Notes: generated by a model not told the origin, from the letters alone. Numbered from the stretch's first letter, positions 16,105-28,558 are shown. The stretch is DNA of 64,000 nucleotides from Symbiodinium microadriaticum (GCA_001939145.1 LSRX01000185.1:40205-104204); one strand, 5' to 3'. A program made the numbers and translations.

Positions 16105-18282
16105 CTGGCGGTTGCTCAAGGACCAGTGCTGCAAGACAGGTGTGTCTAAAAGCCTGTTCAAATCCCTGCCAAAGGTCATCTTCAGTTCAAGACCTATTTC
16201 CCATGATTTTGAACACCCGAAGCTTGTGTCTTTTTTCCATGTTGGGCATTCCTGCAGGCACGGCAGAAGCATTCCTTGATGCTCGCGGCCCGGAATGGCA
16301 CCTACGAGACAGAACCCTAAGACTCCCCTGATCCAAGCCAAGGAGCCCAGGAGGTTGAAAATCATGTTCAGTTGGTCGTGCTTCCCTCGCCTGGGACAGA
16401 CCACAATGGTTCCTCGAGAGAAGGTCTTGAGTTGGGAGTGGAGAAGCTTTTTTTCCTTCCATGATTGCCCTAGCTCCAGTAGGGTTGAGCCATCCCGAGA
16501 TGAAGAAGCACGGCAAGCTGGGCGCCGGGCGTGTGATACTTGTAGTCCGTCCTCGGCGTGGTGTGCAAGCAGGGGAAGCGCTTCTGAATTTTGGAGGTGT
16601 GGCTGCCTGCTAGACAATACGTGACACTAGGGCATTGCAAACGCCCAGCGGGCATGCCAGGTTCATCAATCTTCCGTTCCCAATGCTGTGAAACAGAATG
16701 GACAAGGAAGCTTCAAGCTGGACATCTGCCTAACCGGTTGCCCCAGCCTCTCCCTTCCCTGACGGTTCTCTCAACGGCCTAGAGACCCAAGCTGCGTATC
16801 TCTCCTCTGCGCATTGACGGTATCATCCAAGGCACTTGTGTTTGTGATCGGGCGACAAAGGGAAGCACGACGAGCCCGGGAACAGAGGCCCTCGATCCTG
16901 GCATGAGAGCTTCACACAAGAACCCCGAACTGTCCGCCAACTGTACCCGCTATCGCAGCCACTGAGGTGATGATCATGGTGTATTCGCAGGAGAGTTTGG
17001 CGGAAGCTAGGTCTACTCTCGGTCTTTCCCTACATCACAAGAAGGATCTAACAGGTGCCACGGGGCCACAAGATGATTCGACTGCAGAGTCCTACGTCTC
17101 TGAACCCGCAAGCCCTACAAAAAACCCCAAAGTCACCAAGAAACCCACCAAAAGAAGAGCCCTCTCCTGAAGCTTCCCTTTGAGATTCTCTGCCTGGGTC
17201 CTTGTGCCCTCGAGCATTCCGAGAAGCTCCGCCTCGGCCAAGGCTTCGGCCCCTTGTGTTGGGCCCTTGCCCTCGTTGTTTCGGGAGCCAAAAGGGAGTG
17301 GGCTGGGGGGGAGGGGGGAGTGGGCTCGGGCAGGGCATAAAAAGCGTAGGGCTAAGTCGCTGCAGGCTAAGCGCGAAAAGATCAGGAAGCTTGCGGCTTC
17401 GAAGCCGGGATTCAGGGCTGCTTCTGTGTAGAGTGAGATATTGGCTTAGTAAGGGTTCGGGCTCAGGGTGCCGGAACCTCGCCTAGTCCACCAAGAGATA
17501 CTGATTTGCCGGAACTGCAAGGCCAAACCTGAGCACTCCTGGAGGAAGGCCCCAGGCGTAAATGCAGCCCACCGACCAAATGTCGATCGCCTTTCCAGGC
17601 TGGTCTTTCCATCGTCTTTTTCAGGCTTGACGGTTCTGGTGTCTGTTCCAAACGATGAGACAACGCATGCCATAGTTGCTACTGGATTCTCGCACCAGGA
17701 GTGAACACATTGGATCCCTGTCTTTCGAAGGGCTCGCAAACTCTCTGGCGCCGTGCGCTTTCTCAACTGAAAGTGCGTTGCTGCGATGTTGTCGCAGGCG
17801 ACAGATTCCGAAGCACAGCTTGAAACCTTGGAGTCATCATTGCACAACGCCAGGACCTTACGCGTGACATCCCCAAATCCAGAAAGCAACAGACCTGTGA
17901 AACTCCGCAGCCCATCACACAAACCGCTTGGACACCCTTGAAGTCAACACCCACGAACCTTCTTGCTTAGCATCCAAGCCTGGGGACACCCTCAACCGCT
18001 GAAGCCCGCAAACATACAGAACCCCACATTAAAACCGCAACGCAACCTCGGTGTAATTCTCCTGCAGCAGGATGAGTTCCGGGGCTCGGTACCACCTGGC
18101 AAACCGGGTTTCTCCAAGCAGGCACATTGCAGTTCTGGTGTTTTGTGCACTGCTGGCAACAGGCGCAGTCGGTGTAATGATTATTGCTATAATTACTGTT
18201 CTTATTGTTGCTGGTAGTACCAGCAGTAGAAGTAGAAGTAGAAGCAGAAGCAGAAGGAGGAGGAGGAGTAGTAGTAGTAGTC

Positions 18283-18329
<47 letters not shown>

Positions 18330-18330
18330 C

Positions 18331-18379
<49 letters not shown>

Positions 18380-18423
18380 TGGTAGTGGTAGTGGTAGTGG
18401 TAGTGGTAGTGGTAGTGGTAGTG

Positions 18424-18454
<31 letters not shown>

Positions 18455-21400
18455 CAGTAGGAGTAGGAGTAGGAGTAGGAGTAGTAGTAGTAGCAGCAGC
18501 AGCAGCAGCAGCAGCAGTAACCGGCAGTGGGCACAAGGTTCTCAGCAGCTTCGGCTTTGTGTTTGCTCTGCAAGCGAGCAGGTCAGCAAATCATCTATAT
18601 TCACAAGATGTACACGTCTTGCTAGAGCCCTGGCAATTCTCTCATGACACGGCAGAAAGGGGCGCCTGGTCACCACGTGTCCAGTCAGGTTCCTGCGATG
18701 TTTCTTGACTTCGCTTCCAGGCTTGGGTCTCAGGCTGCGTGGTTGAAGGTTCTCTGTCAGGCTTCGAGTGGCTTTAGGGGGTTTCGAGATCAAGTTTTGG
18801 GAGCAATGTGCGGGTCCAAGAAATGGGAGACTGTCCTGGCACCCAATGGGCTGTTACAGTGGAGTGCCTCGGTTCCTCCTGAAGGCACCGGAAAACACGA
18901 AGACTGGCGGAGTCAGATGAAACCTTGAGTGCCATCCCTAGATGCAAGGCTCCAAACCTAAACCAAAGAGCGCACTTCAGTAGAAACTCCCCGACAGAGA
19001 GCCTCCCGCTTCTAGCTGAACGTGCGGCTTGTGATCTCATGTCGAGCCCCGGATTTCACAAAGTTGCACCTTGACATCTGTCAGTCAAAAGTCCCATTTA
19101 GACTGGGAGCCTCTTGAGGCGCTGTGTGTGCGGGACCCCTGGCACGGCCTCACGGCAACAGGGCTTTCGGTCTTTTGATTCGGGTCGTCCCTCCCGCTTC
19201 CTGTCTGTGGATTCAACACTGAGTTGCCGTGTCAGAATGGGGCTTTCACAAGATCTGCCCGAGGCCAACGGAGCGAAGGTCTCAGCACGGAGTCAACGAC
19301 ATCATGGACTAGTGCACGGTCAGCCTTCTGCAATCAAGTGGGATCCTTGATTGCAGCATCTCATAAGATGTGTCCAATTTCGCATGGCTGCTTTAAAGTT
19401 GCTGCAAAGGCTGCCTACCCTGTTTTCGTGCGGGGTTCTACCGGAAAACTTCCCGAGGAAGGGCCTTGCCCTACAAGCGTGTCAGAAAGCAGGACAGGCT
19501 GTATGGGAGCCAAGCTACTTAACCCCAAGTAGCAGGACCCCATATACATGAACCTCCCCCCTCCTCCCTCATACAAAAATTTCGGGATCCCCTTATGTTT
19601 GGAGAAGCTCCGCTTGAGATCCCGGCGTCGTGGTCTCCTTCACCCCGTGGCCTCAGAGGCTCCCAGCACCAGAAAGAATCTCCGAAATCTCTCTCTGACG
19701 ACTTTCCCCCACGGTTTTCCACGAAAGAACGTGGTATCGCGGTTACAAGGCTTGGGGCTCCTACGGCCTTTGGGCACATTCGCAGTTGAAAGCTTTGGGA
19801 AAGGCTTTCATGCTGTGATGCTTCGAGCGTTCTCAGACAATGGTTCACTGACTATCATCCCAGATCTGCACTGCCCCGGAAACAGTCGGGACCTTGCAGC
19901 GGAACACCTTTAAGCGAGACTCCCCCCTTTTCTAAGAGAAACCTCGCCCAGGTTTCTGAAATCTTCCCATTCCTCGAGGTGACTTTTCGGAAAGCGCTGA
20001 GTCGGCGGCGTGTTTGGAAGCCTTGGCGCTGGGCAAAAGGGCGCTTGGACAGTTAGAGTCAGTTAGAGGATTTCGCTAAGGATTATCACGCTTCAGATTG
20101 CGGGCACATGACTCGGAAAGGCGCATGGCCAGGAAGAGAGACGGTAAACAAACGGACTCTTTGGAATGTCTGCGCTGAAGCGATTCCTCGGGCAGTTTCT
20201 GCAGTGCTACTTGGAAGCTTTGGGCTCAACACTCCGTGCTGGAACCTGGCCTATGCCCACACCAAGAACTACACCAGATTTACGACTCAAGCCCAGATGC
20301 TTGCGGGCGACTCGCTGCGTGCTTGAGAAACAGGGAAGATGTAAAACGCAAATCGCAAGCGCCTCCTTGTAGAAGGCTTTGAGTAGTTCAAGGCCATGAA
20401 TTGGTTGAACACTGTGGGGGTGATGAGAAGCCCACAGCACTTAGCTCAGCTTTCCAAAATCTACCTAACCCTCCTTTTGAGTTACTTTACCGAGCCCCTC
20501 AAGTTTCCAGTTTCGTATCACCAAGCCTGAAGGTTGCCAGTTGCAACCAAGATCTCCAAAGACAAGCCGGAAGCTCCCCAGAAAGAAAAGGCACACGTCA
20601 TTTCTTCAACTGTCAAAGAGCCCGTGCACCATGGCTCGGGTCCCCGGGCGCATGCAAATGTGGCTGCTCTGCTGCTTCGATGGCGCGGCTGAGGCCAAAG
20701 TCGCAAATCTTCACGGAGCAGTCCTGCCGGCGTGCATGTTTGATATGGGCTTTCAGATGTCCATTGTATTGTGTTGGTTCAATGACATCTTGCCAAAAGT
20801 GTAGCAAAATGCACAGATAAATTCATATCTCCCCCTTTTAGTGTAGGGTTCAGATTGCTCTTGTGAGAACTTTCCAACTTCAGGTGATAAGCCGCCCACA
20901 TTGCGAACTCAAGAACTTCAAGGCCATGGGTGCTTCTCGCCTGCATTCCCTTGTCCGCCGAAACTCTGAACCGCTCACATGTTGCCATCAAAGCCTGTAC
21001 GATGAAACTTTGACACATTCAACTTTTTGATTTGTGCAAAGCCGTCGAACTCTGACATCCTGGTTGACGAGGCAGTTGGCCTCGGTAACGAGTTTGGCGC
21101 CAAGGCCCCCGGCGGCAAATAGACCCAAGCTTCGAAGCCCAGCCCTGTCGTGAAGAGGCCATGTATACGCCATACGCTCGCATGAATTTCTGGAAGTCAT
21201 CATATTCAGAAAGTCCGGGCAAATCTGTCTCTTGGAGGTTGGGAAGGAGAAGGCATGCACTGCTACGTGGCATTTAAGCATGGAGCACAACCAGCACAAC
21301 CGGAGACTTCCGGAACACCATTGCAACAACACCCCACTGTGTGTTTACAAATACAAACCTGATGTCACAACATGAACCAAGGGTCTGAAACCAACTTCCC

Positions 21401-22964
21401 ACAACGCTCCACGGGCCAAGTATCCACTGGAGAGACTGCAGAGACTGTCTAAATCCTCCAGTAAGACGTGTCTCTTCTTCTCTGTAAGCCGGAAGGAGTC
21501 CACTAGGGCAGCAGCCGGCTTCAAATCTCGGTGGTAGATGCCGGCCTCGGATCTCTGGAGCATTTCTACATCAAGGGCTTTCGTGGTGGAGAAAGGGTGT
21601 TGCATGCACTTCTAGAGTTGTGTTCAGGCTGTCGGCTCGCATGTGGATCTGTGCTCAACTTCATCTAGATTTGGCAGCAGAGAATCAAGCTGTTTCTTTC
21701 AGAAGAGAGAGTTCAAGAGCGGGCTTTGGATAATCTGCTGCTCTCAGCGAAGCGAAGTTCTCGTGAAGTTTGCTCGGACATATCAGGCAAAAGAGCAATG
21801 TCGTGCTGCGTTGATTTTCAAGCGGTGCACCCAACTTTGAATAGCACCTCCTATCTCGAGCCCAATGGAAACATCGTCTCGACTTCTCAAAGCGTACGTA
21901 GAAGAGACACACAACAGGCATGGTCAGAATCATGGTTGATCCCTGGGCCACGGACGGAATGCAGGTATTTCAGCCCCACGAGTAGGTTGTACAACAGCGT
22001 ATTGATGTGGAGCGGGGTCAGAGTCACGTCCTGGAGGGCGACGAGGTTGGCCCCTCATGCTTGAGAGCAGAATGCTGGTACGCTGATACGCTGGAGCCTG
22101 AGACCTCGATGCATGGGCAGATGTGGCGGGAAAGTACAAGGAAAATCCTAGCAGAGAACCCCAAGACTTGCCGCTGAGTCAGTGCAACGCGGGAGGTCCG
22201 TGCGGCACAGCTTCTTCAAGTCGGAATCGCAGATCTCCATTACCATGTAAAGCTCGTCGAACCTGGCGTTCTTTCTTCTGCCCCATAGGCCTGCACCTGA
22301 TGATCTCTTGCGTCATGCAGTAACTTCGCATAATGCCTCGTAGAGTGCAGAAAATCTATGGAATCGCTGTCATCCGTCATCCGACCGATCCCGAAACCAC
22401 GAGTAGAGCAGATCAGAAAGATGGCATCACCCTGACAACAGGCTGGGCTCGACGTGTGAATGTTGCTGGGAGCGACCTGAGATTCCGGCGTGGCAGCGTG
22501 TTGGGTAGTCTTGTTTCGTTTGGGTTTGTGCAGTACGTTAAGCAGGTGGCCCTTCCCTAAACCTTCAGCTAAGCTCCCCAACCTGCTAAAGCCACATCCC
22601 CAGCCTTAGTGTCGCTTTTTCTGGGCTTGCCGAACCAGTCAGGTTATGCCCCTCTGCACACCTGCAAGTGCGCACACTTGCAGAGCAAACAGGCAACGAC
22701 GCAAGCACAGCAACAGAATCTGCGACTCAACAAAGCAGTCCAACCAAACTAGGACATCGGAAGCGCATAGATATAAACATAGCCTGGAGCCCCACATGGG
22801 GGAATTGTTGTGCGAGGCTGAAAAGCGAATACACTGCACCAGCCTGCACGTTTACCGGACAGCTTTCACAACAAACAGCAAACTTGCACGTACCACTGCG
22901 ACCGTACATGAAACTGTATGTGCACACGCACACACACACACAAACACACATATGTATGTATATG

Positions 22965-23001
<37 letters not shown>

Positions 23002-26000
23002 GTATAGACATGCCTACACAGGAGTTTAGTAGCTTAGATTGCATGTACATATATGTAAGCACATATGTAAGTATGTACATATATGGTATAGGGTATGTGT
23101 GCATCTGTTGAAATGTATATCAACACACACACACACTTGCAGGCCGCTAGATGCAAGTACAATTAAACGACGAACGGAGATTGCTAAAAAGCAAGGACGG
23201 AGGAGGGGAAGCGACCCAGGTCTCAGCTTCGAAAGGAGAATACTTGCTCTGGGAAGCGAAACCACTCTTTGTGAACCCAAGCTTCTGGATTTTGAGCAGA
23301 AGCGAAGTCCCAAGTACTCTTGAACAGGAGATGCGATGCACTATGCGGCTGGATCTCTGGGGCTACACTCCCGGACCCTAACCCCCAAATCCACTGCTTG
23401 GCTTTTTCTGTGAGAGGGTGCTTGATAAGCAAAGACGGGGATCTGAACGAGCAGGGGCCCGCACGATATCATAGATCTGCACCTCAGTCAAAAAAGTCTT
23501 GCAGTTGCAAGCCGGGTTCCGAACGTCGAAGCGAATTGTCGGTCAACTGCGGTCACTCCTAGTCTTCTACTGCACATCTCGAGAAATCTCAGGGTCAGAG
23601 AACTGCCGATACTAATCTCAAAGCTCGACCCAAGCCAATATGCTGAGGTTTAGGGCCTTTGCGATCTCGGCCCTTGGATGGGTTTCGAGTGATGCTGAAT
23701 TGGTGCTCCGAGGCAAAGAGGATCGGGACATGGTACTTTAGTCGTAGGTTGGGTTGTTTTGCCCTCCAAGTGCTGGGGTGCTGTGCATGACTACCTTCCC
23801 ATAAGCACCGGGCCCCTGAAATAAATCATGTGCTGCGCTGAAATTGCTTCAAACGGATCCTGGAGTTTGGATGTTCCTAGGGCCTTTTCCGACTCCTGCG
23901 TCTTAGGTTCCGGCAATGTTCTCGTGCTCCAGCTTGGAGAGAATTGCGATCTCACGCAGAATTCGCCTTGGCAGCGGATAAGTTGAGGGTTCCCCCAAAT
24001 AGACGTTTTGCACGCTCTGCTGAAACCTGAGGCTGCAACTTACAGTCGATGAGATCCTCAAACATGTGCGCAATCCTGCCATCGAGGGTACTTAGGCATG
24101 CAGGTTTAGTGGGAGTCTGGGCTTAGGAGCTTTCTAGAAACATCGTTGACGGGTTTCGGACTTTCTGTGCCGCTGATTCATCTTAAAACCTGGAAATATC
24201 ACACAACTGCATGATGCAGCTTTACACGTGTTTCACTGTTTCAGCCACAGGACGAGGTGCAGGCACGCCGAGTGCTTGCCCAATTCTTTCTAGGCTTCGC
24301 AGGCACGGGGCACTCTAAGTCCGAGGTTCAGTGCCCTCTGGTACTGGAGTTTCGATAGGTCTAGTTCGGTCTCCCTGAGTCGCTCCAAGACAACCAGAAA
24401 CGACGCCGACTTGAAGGAGCAGGCTTCGGGAGGGTGATGACCGACTTCAACCCATGAAAAGATAGAGTGGAACTGCATAGCCAGCCCTACATCGATAAAG
24501 AAGTTAATAACGAAATAAGCATAACGTGTACATGTACGCATAACTCTAAGTACAGTATAAATAATAATTAAATACTTCAACATATACACGCATACATATA
24601 TATGTATATATATATATACAAACACACATACATACATATATAAATATAAACATAAATATAGATGCCCATGTATCTATGTGTCTATCTATCTCTCTATATC
24701 GATATTTCGACGTAGTGAACGACAATGACCACTTCTACGGCCACACGGCGGCTGTAATGATAGCCATTGTCAACAATACCGATCATCTCCTTTGGAATTT
24801 GTGGCCCAGGACTTATCTGAACTACGGATTTCGTGTAGGGTCGCTATACTTCACCAGAAGGAGCACTTGGAGCGGTTCGGCGCATCACACCTGGGTAGGA
24901 TCAGCTGAGCTAGCAGAGGCTTCCGGCTTTTTTGCGGGCCACTCTGCCCCGTCCCAAGTCCTCTTGATTGCCACGAGCCGCTTCTTGTTGGTGTCAAAGG
25001 CCTGTTGGCAGATCGGAAGCAGCCTCAACTCGACCTGCTTCGAAGATTAAGCGACGTAGCCTGCGATGTTAAAGGCAGGATTCGAAGCAGGGTAATCCCG
25101 ACAAGGACCTCCGACGATGACCTGTTTATTACGTCCCCCGATGGTGACAACAAGTCCGAAACCCTAAACCTCTTCGCCAAGAGTTGAAACACCTTTCTCA
25201 CTTGCATGCCGGAGGCCAAAGCATCAAGCGGGTGCTCCAAATTTCATGACAAGTGCTCTGTATCCTAGGGGAAAGTGGGACTTTGCCCGGGAACTGAAGC
25301 TGATACTTGGGGATGACGTGGGATTCCTCCGTTCGATCGAAGCACGGCTTTCGAGGAAGACTTTCGGATGTCTGCCAGCCTGTTCACGATGATAGAGTAC
25401 ATGTCCCTGAAAGATCAAATGTGCTCGCCTCACAAACGCTTCCATAGGAGCCTGTGCCGATGAGCTGCTTGACCTCCAGGTGCCCACAGGTTGCCCAAAG
25501 CAAGTTGGCTACAGAGGAAGGACAAGCAACACCACAACCACTGTCACCCTCACTTTGCGAATGACAAAGCTACCTATCATCTTCTGCCCAAGTGGAATCC
25601 TTCTGGAAGAGGACGGAGGCCGCCCGAAATTTAGGTTCAGGGCAGCAGGCAGATGCTTGAGGGTCTTGGTTGCCGATTTTGAGGCTCGGCTCGCCTCGAA
25701 CCGGAAAGCCCTCCGGAGCTGTGAACCGAAGGCGGCCCAGGCTCTGAACCCTTCGCCCATGAACAGAAGATCTCTGAGGCCCGGAAGAAGCACGGTGGTC
25801 TCAAATCCAACTCCGCCGACTTATCGGCGCATTGTGGCTTGCAGCGACAAGAAACCACAATGCCGAGAACGGCATCCTGTCTGGCTGAGCACGAAGCTTC
25901 AAAGCCCTCAGGCACACACATAGACCAGCTCTAACATAATACCCTCCCTTTCGCAAACTCAGCAAGAAGGCTTGTCATGATACCACCCGGAACCCACAAT

Positions 26001-26108
26001 GACCTTGCAACTGCTAGCCTTACTGGAGTACATCACCGGGCGACCTCGTAGTTGGGTGGGATCTTCCATCGATCCCCTGGGCCCTTGGGGATGGATGGCC
26101 CAGAAGGC
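13300..26108 (-). CDS. Atypical MAP kinase (TGH activation-loop class), at least 27 exons
   Basis: A serine/threonine kinase of the MAP-kinase family, scattered over 12.8 kb in exons of 21-75 nt. Order: P-loop LIGTGSYGSV, VAIK lysine, RILREIAIL helix C, HRDLKPANCLVNQ, CDFGLSRAIE, NLTGHVVTRWYRAPE, AIDIWSVGC, GPLFPGSSCFPLSPD, DQLNMIFNLLGTP, EREDAKRYIRCF, RMLRFNPKDRI, then a tail ending PEMPDM and a TGA at 13300-13302. The GSSCFPLSPD insert and the extended LLQENYTE helix resemble alveolate MAP kinases of the Plasmodium map-2 type (from memory). Key catalytic residues are present. Of 25 donors placed, 14 are GC, 7 GT and 4 GA; all 26 acceptors are AG|G. One or more exons between 20676 and 18692, and probably one near 14.0-14.8 kb, are unplaced. 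The start codon was not found. Confidence 0.92.
16347..18692 (-). CDS. MAP kinase exons 13-19: activation loop and large lobe
   Basis: Exons: 18666-18692 (27 nt, NLTGHVVT), 18047-18095 (WYRAPELILLQENYTE), 17558-17590 (AIDIWSVGCIY), 17194-17232 (AELLGMLEGTRTQ), 16836-16897 (DRGPLFPGSSCFPLSPDH), 16526-16551 (TDYKYHTP) and 16347-16385 (KHDQLNMIFNLL). The Arg of TRWYRAPE is split across the 570-nt intron 18096-18665, which holds a trinucleotide microsatellite. The residues where TxY normally lies read T-G-H. Confidence 0.92.
18209..18518 (+). repeat. Compound trinucleotide microsatellite (AGT/GGT/AGC) inside a MAP-kinase intron
   Basis: About 310 bp of AGT-type repeats with GGT, AGG and AGC blocks. 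It lies wholly within the 570-nt intron between MAP-kinase exons 13 and 14 and makes up more than half of it. Repeat frames on both strands (poly-Ser, poly-Val, poly-Thr, poly-Tyr) are open for over 160 codons and should not be annotated as genes. Confidence 0.95.
20676..22030 (-). CDS. MAP kinase exons 9-12: catalytic loop and DFG
   Basis: Exons: 21956-22030 (ends NLLVGLKYLHS), 21516-21545 (30 nt, AGIYHRDLKP), 21060-21080 (21 nt, ANCLVNQ) and 20676-20723 (DCSVKICDFGLSRAIE; 3' end uncertain). Joined, they give an uninterrupted MAP-kinase catalytic segment with the HRD aspartate, the metal-binding Asn and the DFG aspartate. Donors are GT, GC and GA in turn (21955, 21515, 21059). Three successive introns thus use three different donor dinucleotides, each followed by an AG|G acceptor. 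Confidence 0.92.
22199..26108 (-). CDS. MAP kinase exons 1-8: N-terminal segment and small lobe
   Basis: Exons: 26045-26108 (DRWKIPPNYE; 5' extent uncertain), 25429-25473 (VKQLIGTGSYGSVCE, glycine-rich loop), 24961-25001 (AFDTNKKRLVAIK, ATP-anchoring lysine), 24040-24075 (IAHMFEDLIDC), 23915-23966 (RILREIAILSKLEHENI, helix-C glutamate), 23459-23482 (VQIYDIVR), 22454-22476 (VAPSNIH) and 22199-22262 (FDELYMVMEICDSDLKK, hinge). Phases match at every junction; for example exon 3 ends AG and exon 4 supplies G to complete Arg. Introns run from 73 nt (23967-24039) to 982 nt (22477-23458). Confidence 0.9.
22921..23140 (+). repeat. (CA)n, (TATG)n, (TA)n compound microsatellite in a MAP-kinase intron
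   Basis: CA repeats pass into TATG/TA repeats, with a further CA block near 23120-23137. The array sits in the 982-nt intron between MAP-kinase exons 6 and 7. Confidence 0.9.
24530..24715 (+). repeat. AT-rich (TATA/CATA) microsatellite in a MAP-kinase intron
   Basis: TATG/TATA and CATA repeats followed by a short TCTA tract, within the 885-nt intron between MAP-kinase exons 3 and 4, whose donor is GA. Confidence 0.85.
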
Positions 26109-28558
26109 CTCAGGTGGGGAGGGGAGGCGAGCTTTTTCGAGATCTTTCCTCTAATGGCCGTCTTCCTTTTTTACTGGGGCGGGGGGTCAGTTGCTCCTTG
26201 TACGAAGTCGTGTGTACATGTCTAAGTAAAGTATACTTAGCTTTCATCGCCTTCGAGCAGAAGAACCTTAGAACATGATCACGAACAGCAACGCGACCCG
26301 CAAGAAAAAACAGGTTCGTTGCTTCTGCTGGTACACACGTCCCAGTAGCTCGCATGGGCTTCCGCAGAAGTTTCTACGACAGTTTCGTTTCGAGTCTGTG
26401 CGAAGCCTACCCGGAAAACGGGTAGACCCTAACCCCGAAATCCCCTTAGCCATAGACCCTTAAACCACACATGCCAAGCGGGCCTGACCGTGCACAGAAA
26501 AAAGTCTCTGCTCTATAGCTCATCCTGGCTGGTTTCTTCTGCAAATTACCATCGTAAGGATCTACAGTACATCATCAGCATCCCTTAGTATCAAGCTAAA
26601 CCAAGCTAGGTTCCTTAGCAAGCAATCAACACTTACTTTTCAGCAGGCCCCTGGTCGGGTCGTCGCAGAGCGCCGGCTGCGGAAGCCGAAGCCGCGAGAG
26701 CAGCGACTCGGTTGCAGCGAAGCGAAGTCGGCGAAGGAGCCGCCTCTGCACTCATGTTCTACGGACTATACGCAGGAACGGACTGTACACGGGATAATGT
26801 AACTGTCTGGCTACTAAGGCCACCACCGTTAAGCTTTGACAACTGGGACCACTACATTTAAGGCCGCAAAGTTTTGGACTTGATGTCCAGGATATCCGTG
26901 CTTTGCGGTTTTTAAGGGGTAGCAAAGGGCTCCAAGAGTTGGCGAGGCGCTGTGTGAGCATCGCGCTCCGGCGGCAGCTGCGGAACATCGAAGCTTCCAG
27001 CCGCTTTTGGCTGCAGCACTGGCCTGACATCTGGAAAAACCAGGCTTTAGGGATTGAAGGCGTGCCTGTGCCTGCACTCAAGTCCTTTCGACAGATGCAG
27101 CATTTTTTCCCACAGATGCAGCATTGAACCCCAGGCTTCCGGGGACATTCACGCCGGGGAACCGGGACAAGTCTGAAAAAGCCCATGACCGCACAGACCT
27201 GGAGATCAGAAACATTCCTCAGCCCTGAGATCTAAAGCCCAAAAGCCCACGCCCCTGCACCGTGGATGTTTAAACGCAAGCCACAGGCAAACCAAGTGAC
27301 AGCCGCAAGTGCCAGGCGGAGCACCAGGAGGTGGCGTCGTGGGGGTCATGCAGTCCTGGCCGATAGGTAAATCGTGTCAAAAAGGGGCTTTTCTTAGGTA
27401 CAGTACAGGGGCCGTGACAGTTGGAAGAGGTATCGGCATGTGCTCTACTATGACTGGAGTATTGATTCAAACCCAGGAGACTTATGAAAGACTCCGAAAC
27501 ATTCCGCGACAAAACAACGATTAAGGTTTTGGGTTCAAGGGGAAATGTCTAGTGGCTCCCTATAACCTACTCGAGGGATCAGGGAATCAGTCAGCAGGGA
27601 AGGGTTAAAACTGTGAGTAGGGTAGCTCCAGTTAGGATGCTAATAACTTACATCCGTACCTGCAACCTACTTGCTCAGTCCGCAGAGGCCTAAGAAAACC
27701 AGCCCTGCGTTTGCTGAATCGAGACGTCGCAGGCTCATGTGCCGTGGAGCTCTACGCCAAGCGCTCCGAAGTCGAAGGTCGGAATCCCAACGTGTAAGAC
27801 CGCCGAGACGAGGCGCAGGGACGAACAAACCTCGTTCCGCCCCTGGTATTTAAAAGAACTCTGAAGAGGGAGGGGGAACCCCTTCCAACACGTCCTGGCA
27901 AAGCTGATGCACCACTCGGTACCTTTGGCAGACTGTCTTCCAGGGGTGCAGAGAAGGGTTTGGAAGGAGGATCATTGTCTTTAGCCTCGGGTGTAGAGCT
28001 TTGTCCGGATAGTTCCTTTTAGGGGTGTTTGATTCTTGAGGTCATTGGCAACGAGAAGGGCCAAAGCTCCGACGGATGCAAAGAAAGCCACTTCGTGTAC
28101 CATGTGCAACCTGTTTTTATTTCGTCAGGCATGAAGATAAAAGTCTCAACAAAAAGCACCACCTAACGCACTCAAGGATGCTCCAGAGTCTGAAAAAAAC
28201 CTTCCTCTGCCCAGACCGAAGGGCTGTATTGCTTCCATTGCTTCCAGCTGTTCGCCCGGAAGACGTTCGGAAAAGTCCTCTGTACGTGTTCAGTCAAGAT
28301 TCAGGGTTGCTTCAGCTTGCTAGTGCTAGCTTCACTCGCAAGATGCTCTCGACCCAACTCGATCTGGGAAGAACGAAGCAACTTCCATTGCCACAGTCTT
28401 GCAGCTCTCCCAGTCACTCCAACAGCGCCTATGGTCGAATAAGCTTTGCTGACACATACAAGGTCCGTAGAGACTCAAGTAAGGGATATGCCTCAAACCA
28501 TACTAAGAATACGGCATACACCCAATAAAGGGGTTGTGGAAGTCTTTGGAGCCTGCGC
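26109..28558. other. No gene recognised; MAP-kinase 5' region and cupin 3' region
   Basis: Should contain the missing first exon(s) of the MAP kinase and the 3' exons of the cupin-like gene, but none could be fixed. A plus-strand frame at 26903-27127 (LRGSKGLQELARRCVSIALR) has protein-like composition but the opposite orientation. Its 3' end carries a small direct repeat (CAGATGCAGCATT twice, near 27100-27125). Confidence 0.35.

Noticed and set aside
18072..18708. Long frames on both strands (poly-Ser, poly-Val, poly-Thr, poly-Tyr)
   Set aside because: They are translations of a trinucleotide microsatellite lying in a MAP-kinase intron.
19930..19985. Minus-strand block EWEDFRNLGE with AG|G and GT as a possible missing MAP-kinase exon
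   Set aside because: It has plausible splice signals but does not resemble the family between DFG and the activation loop, and I could not show that its phase fits.
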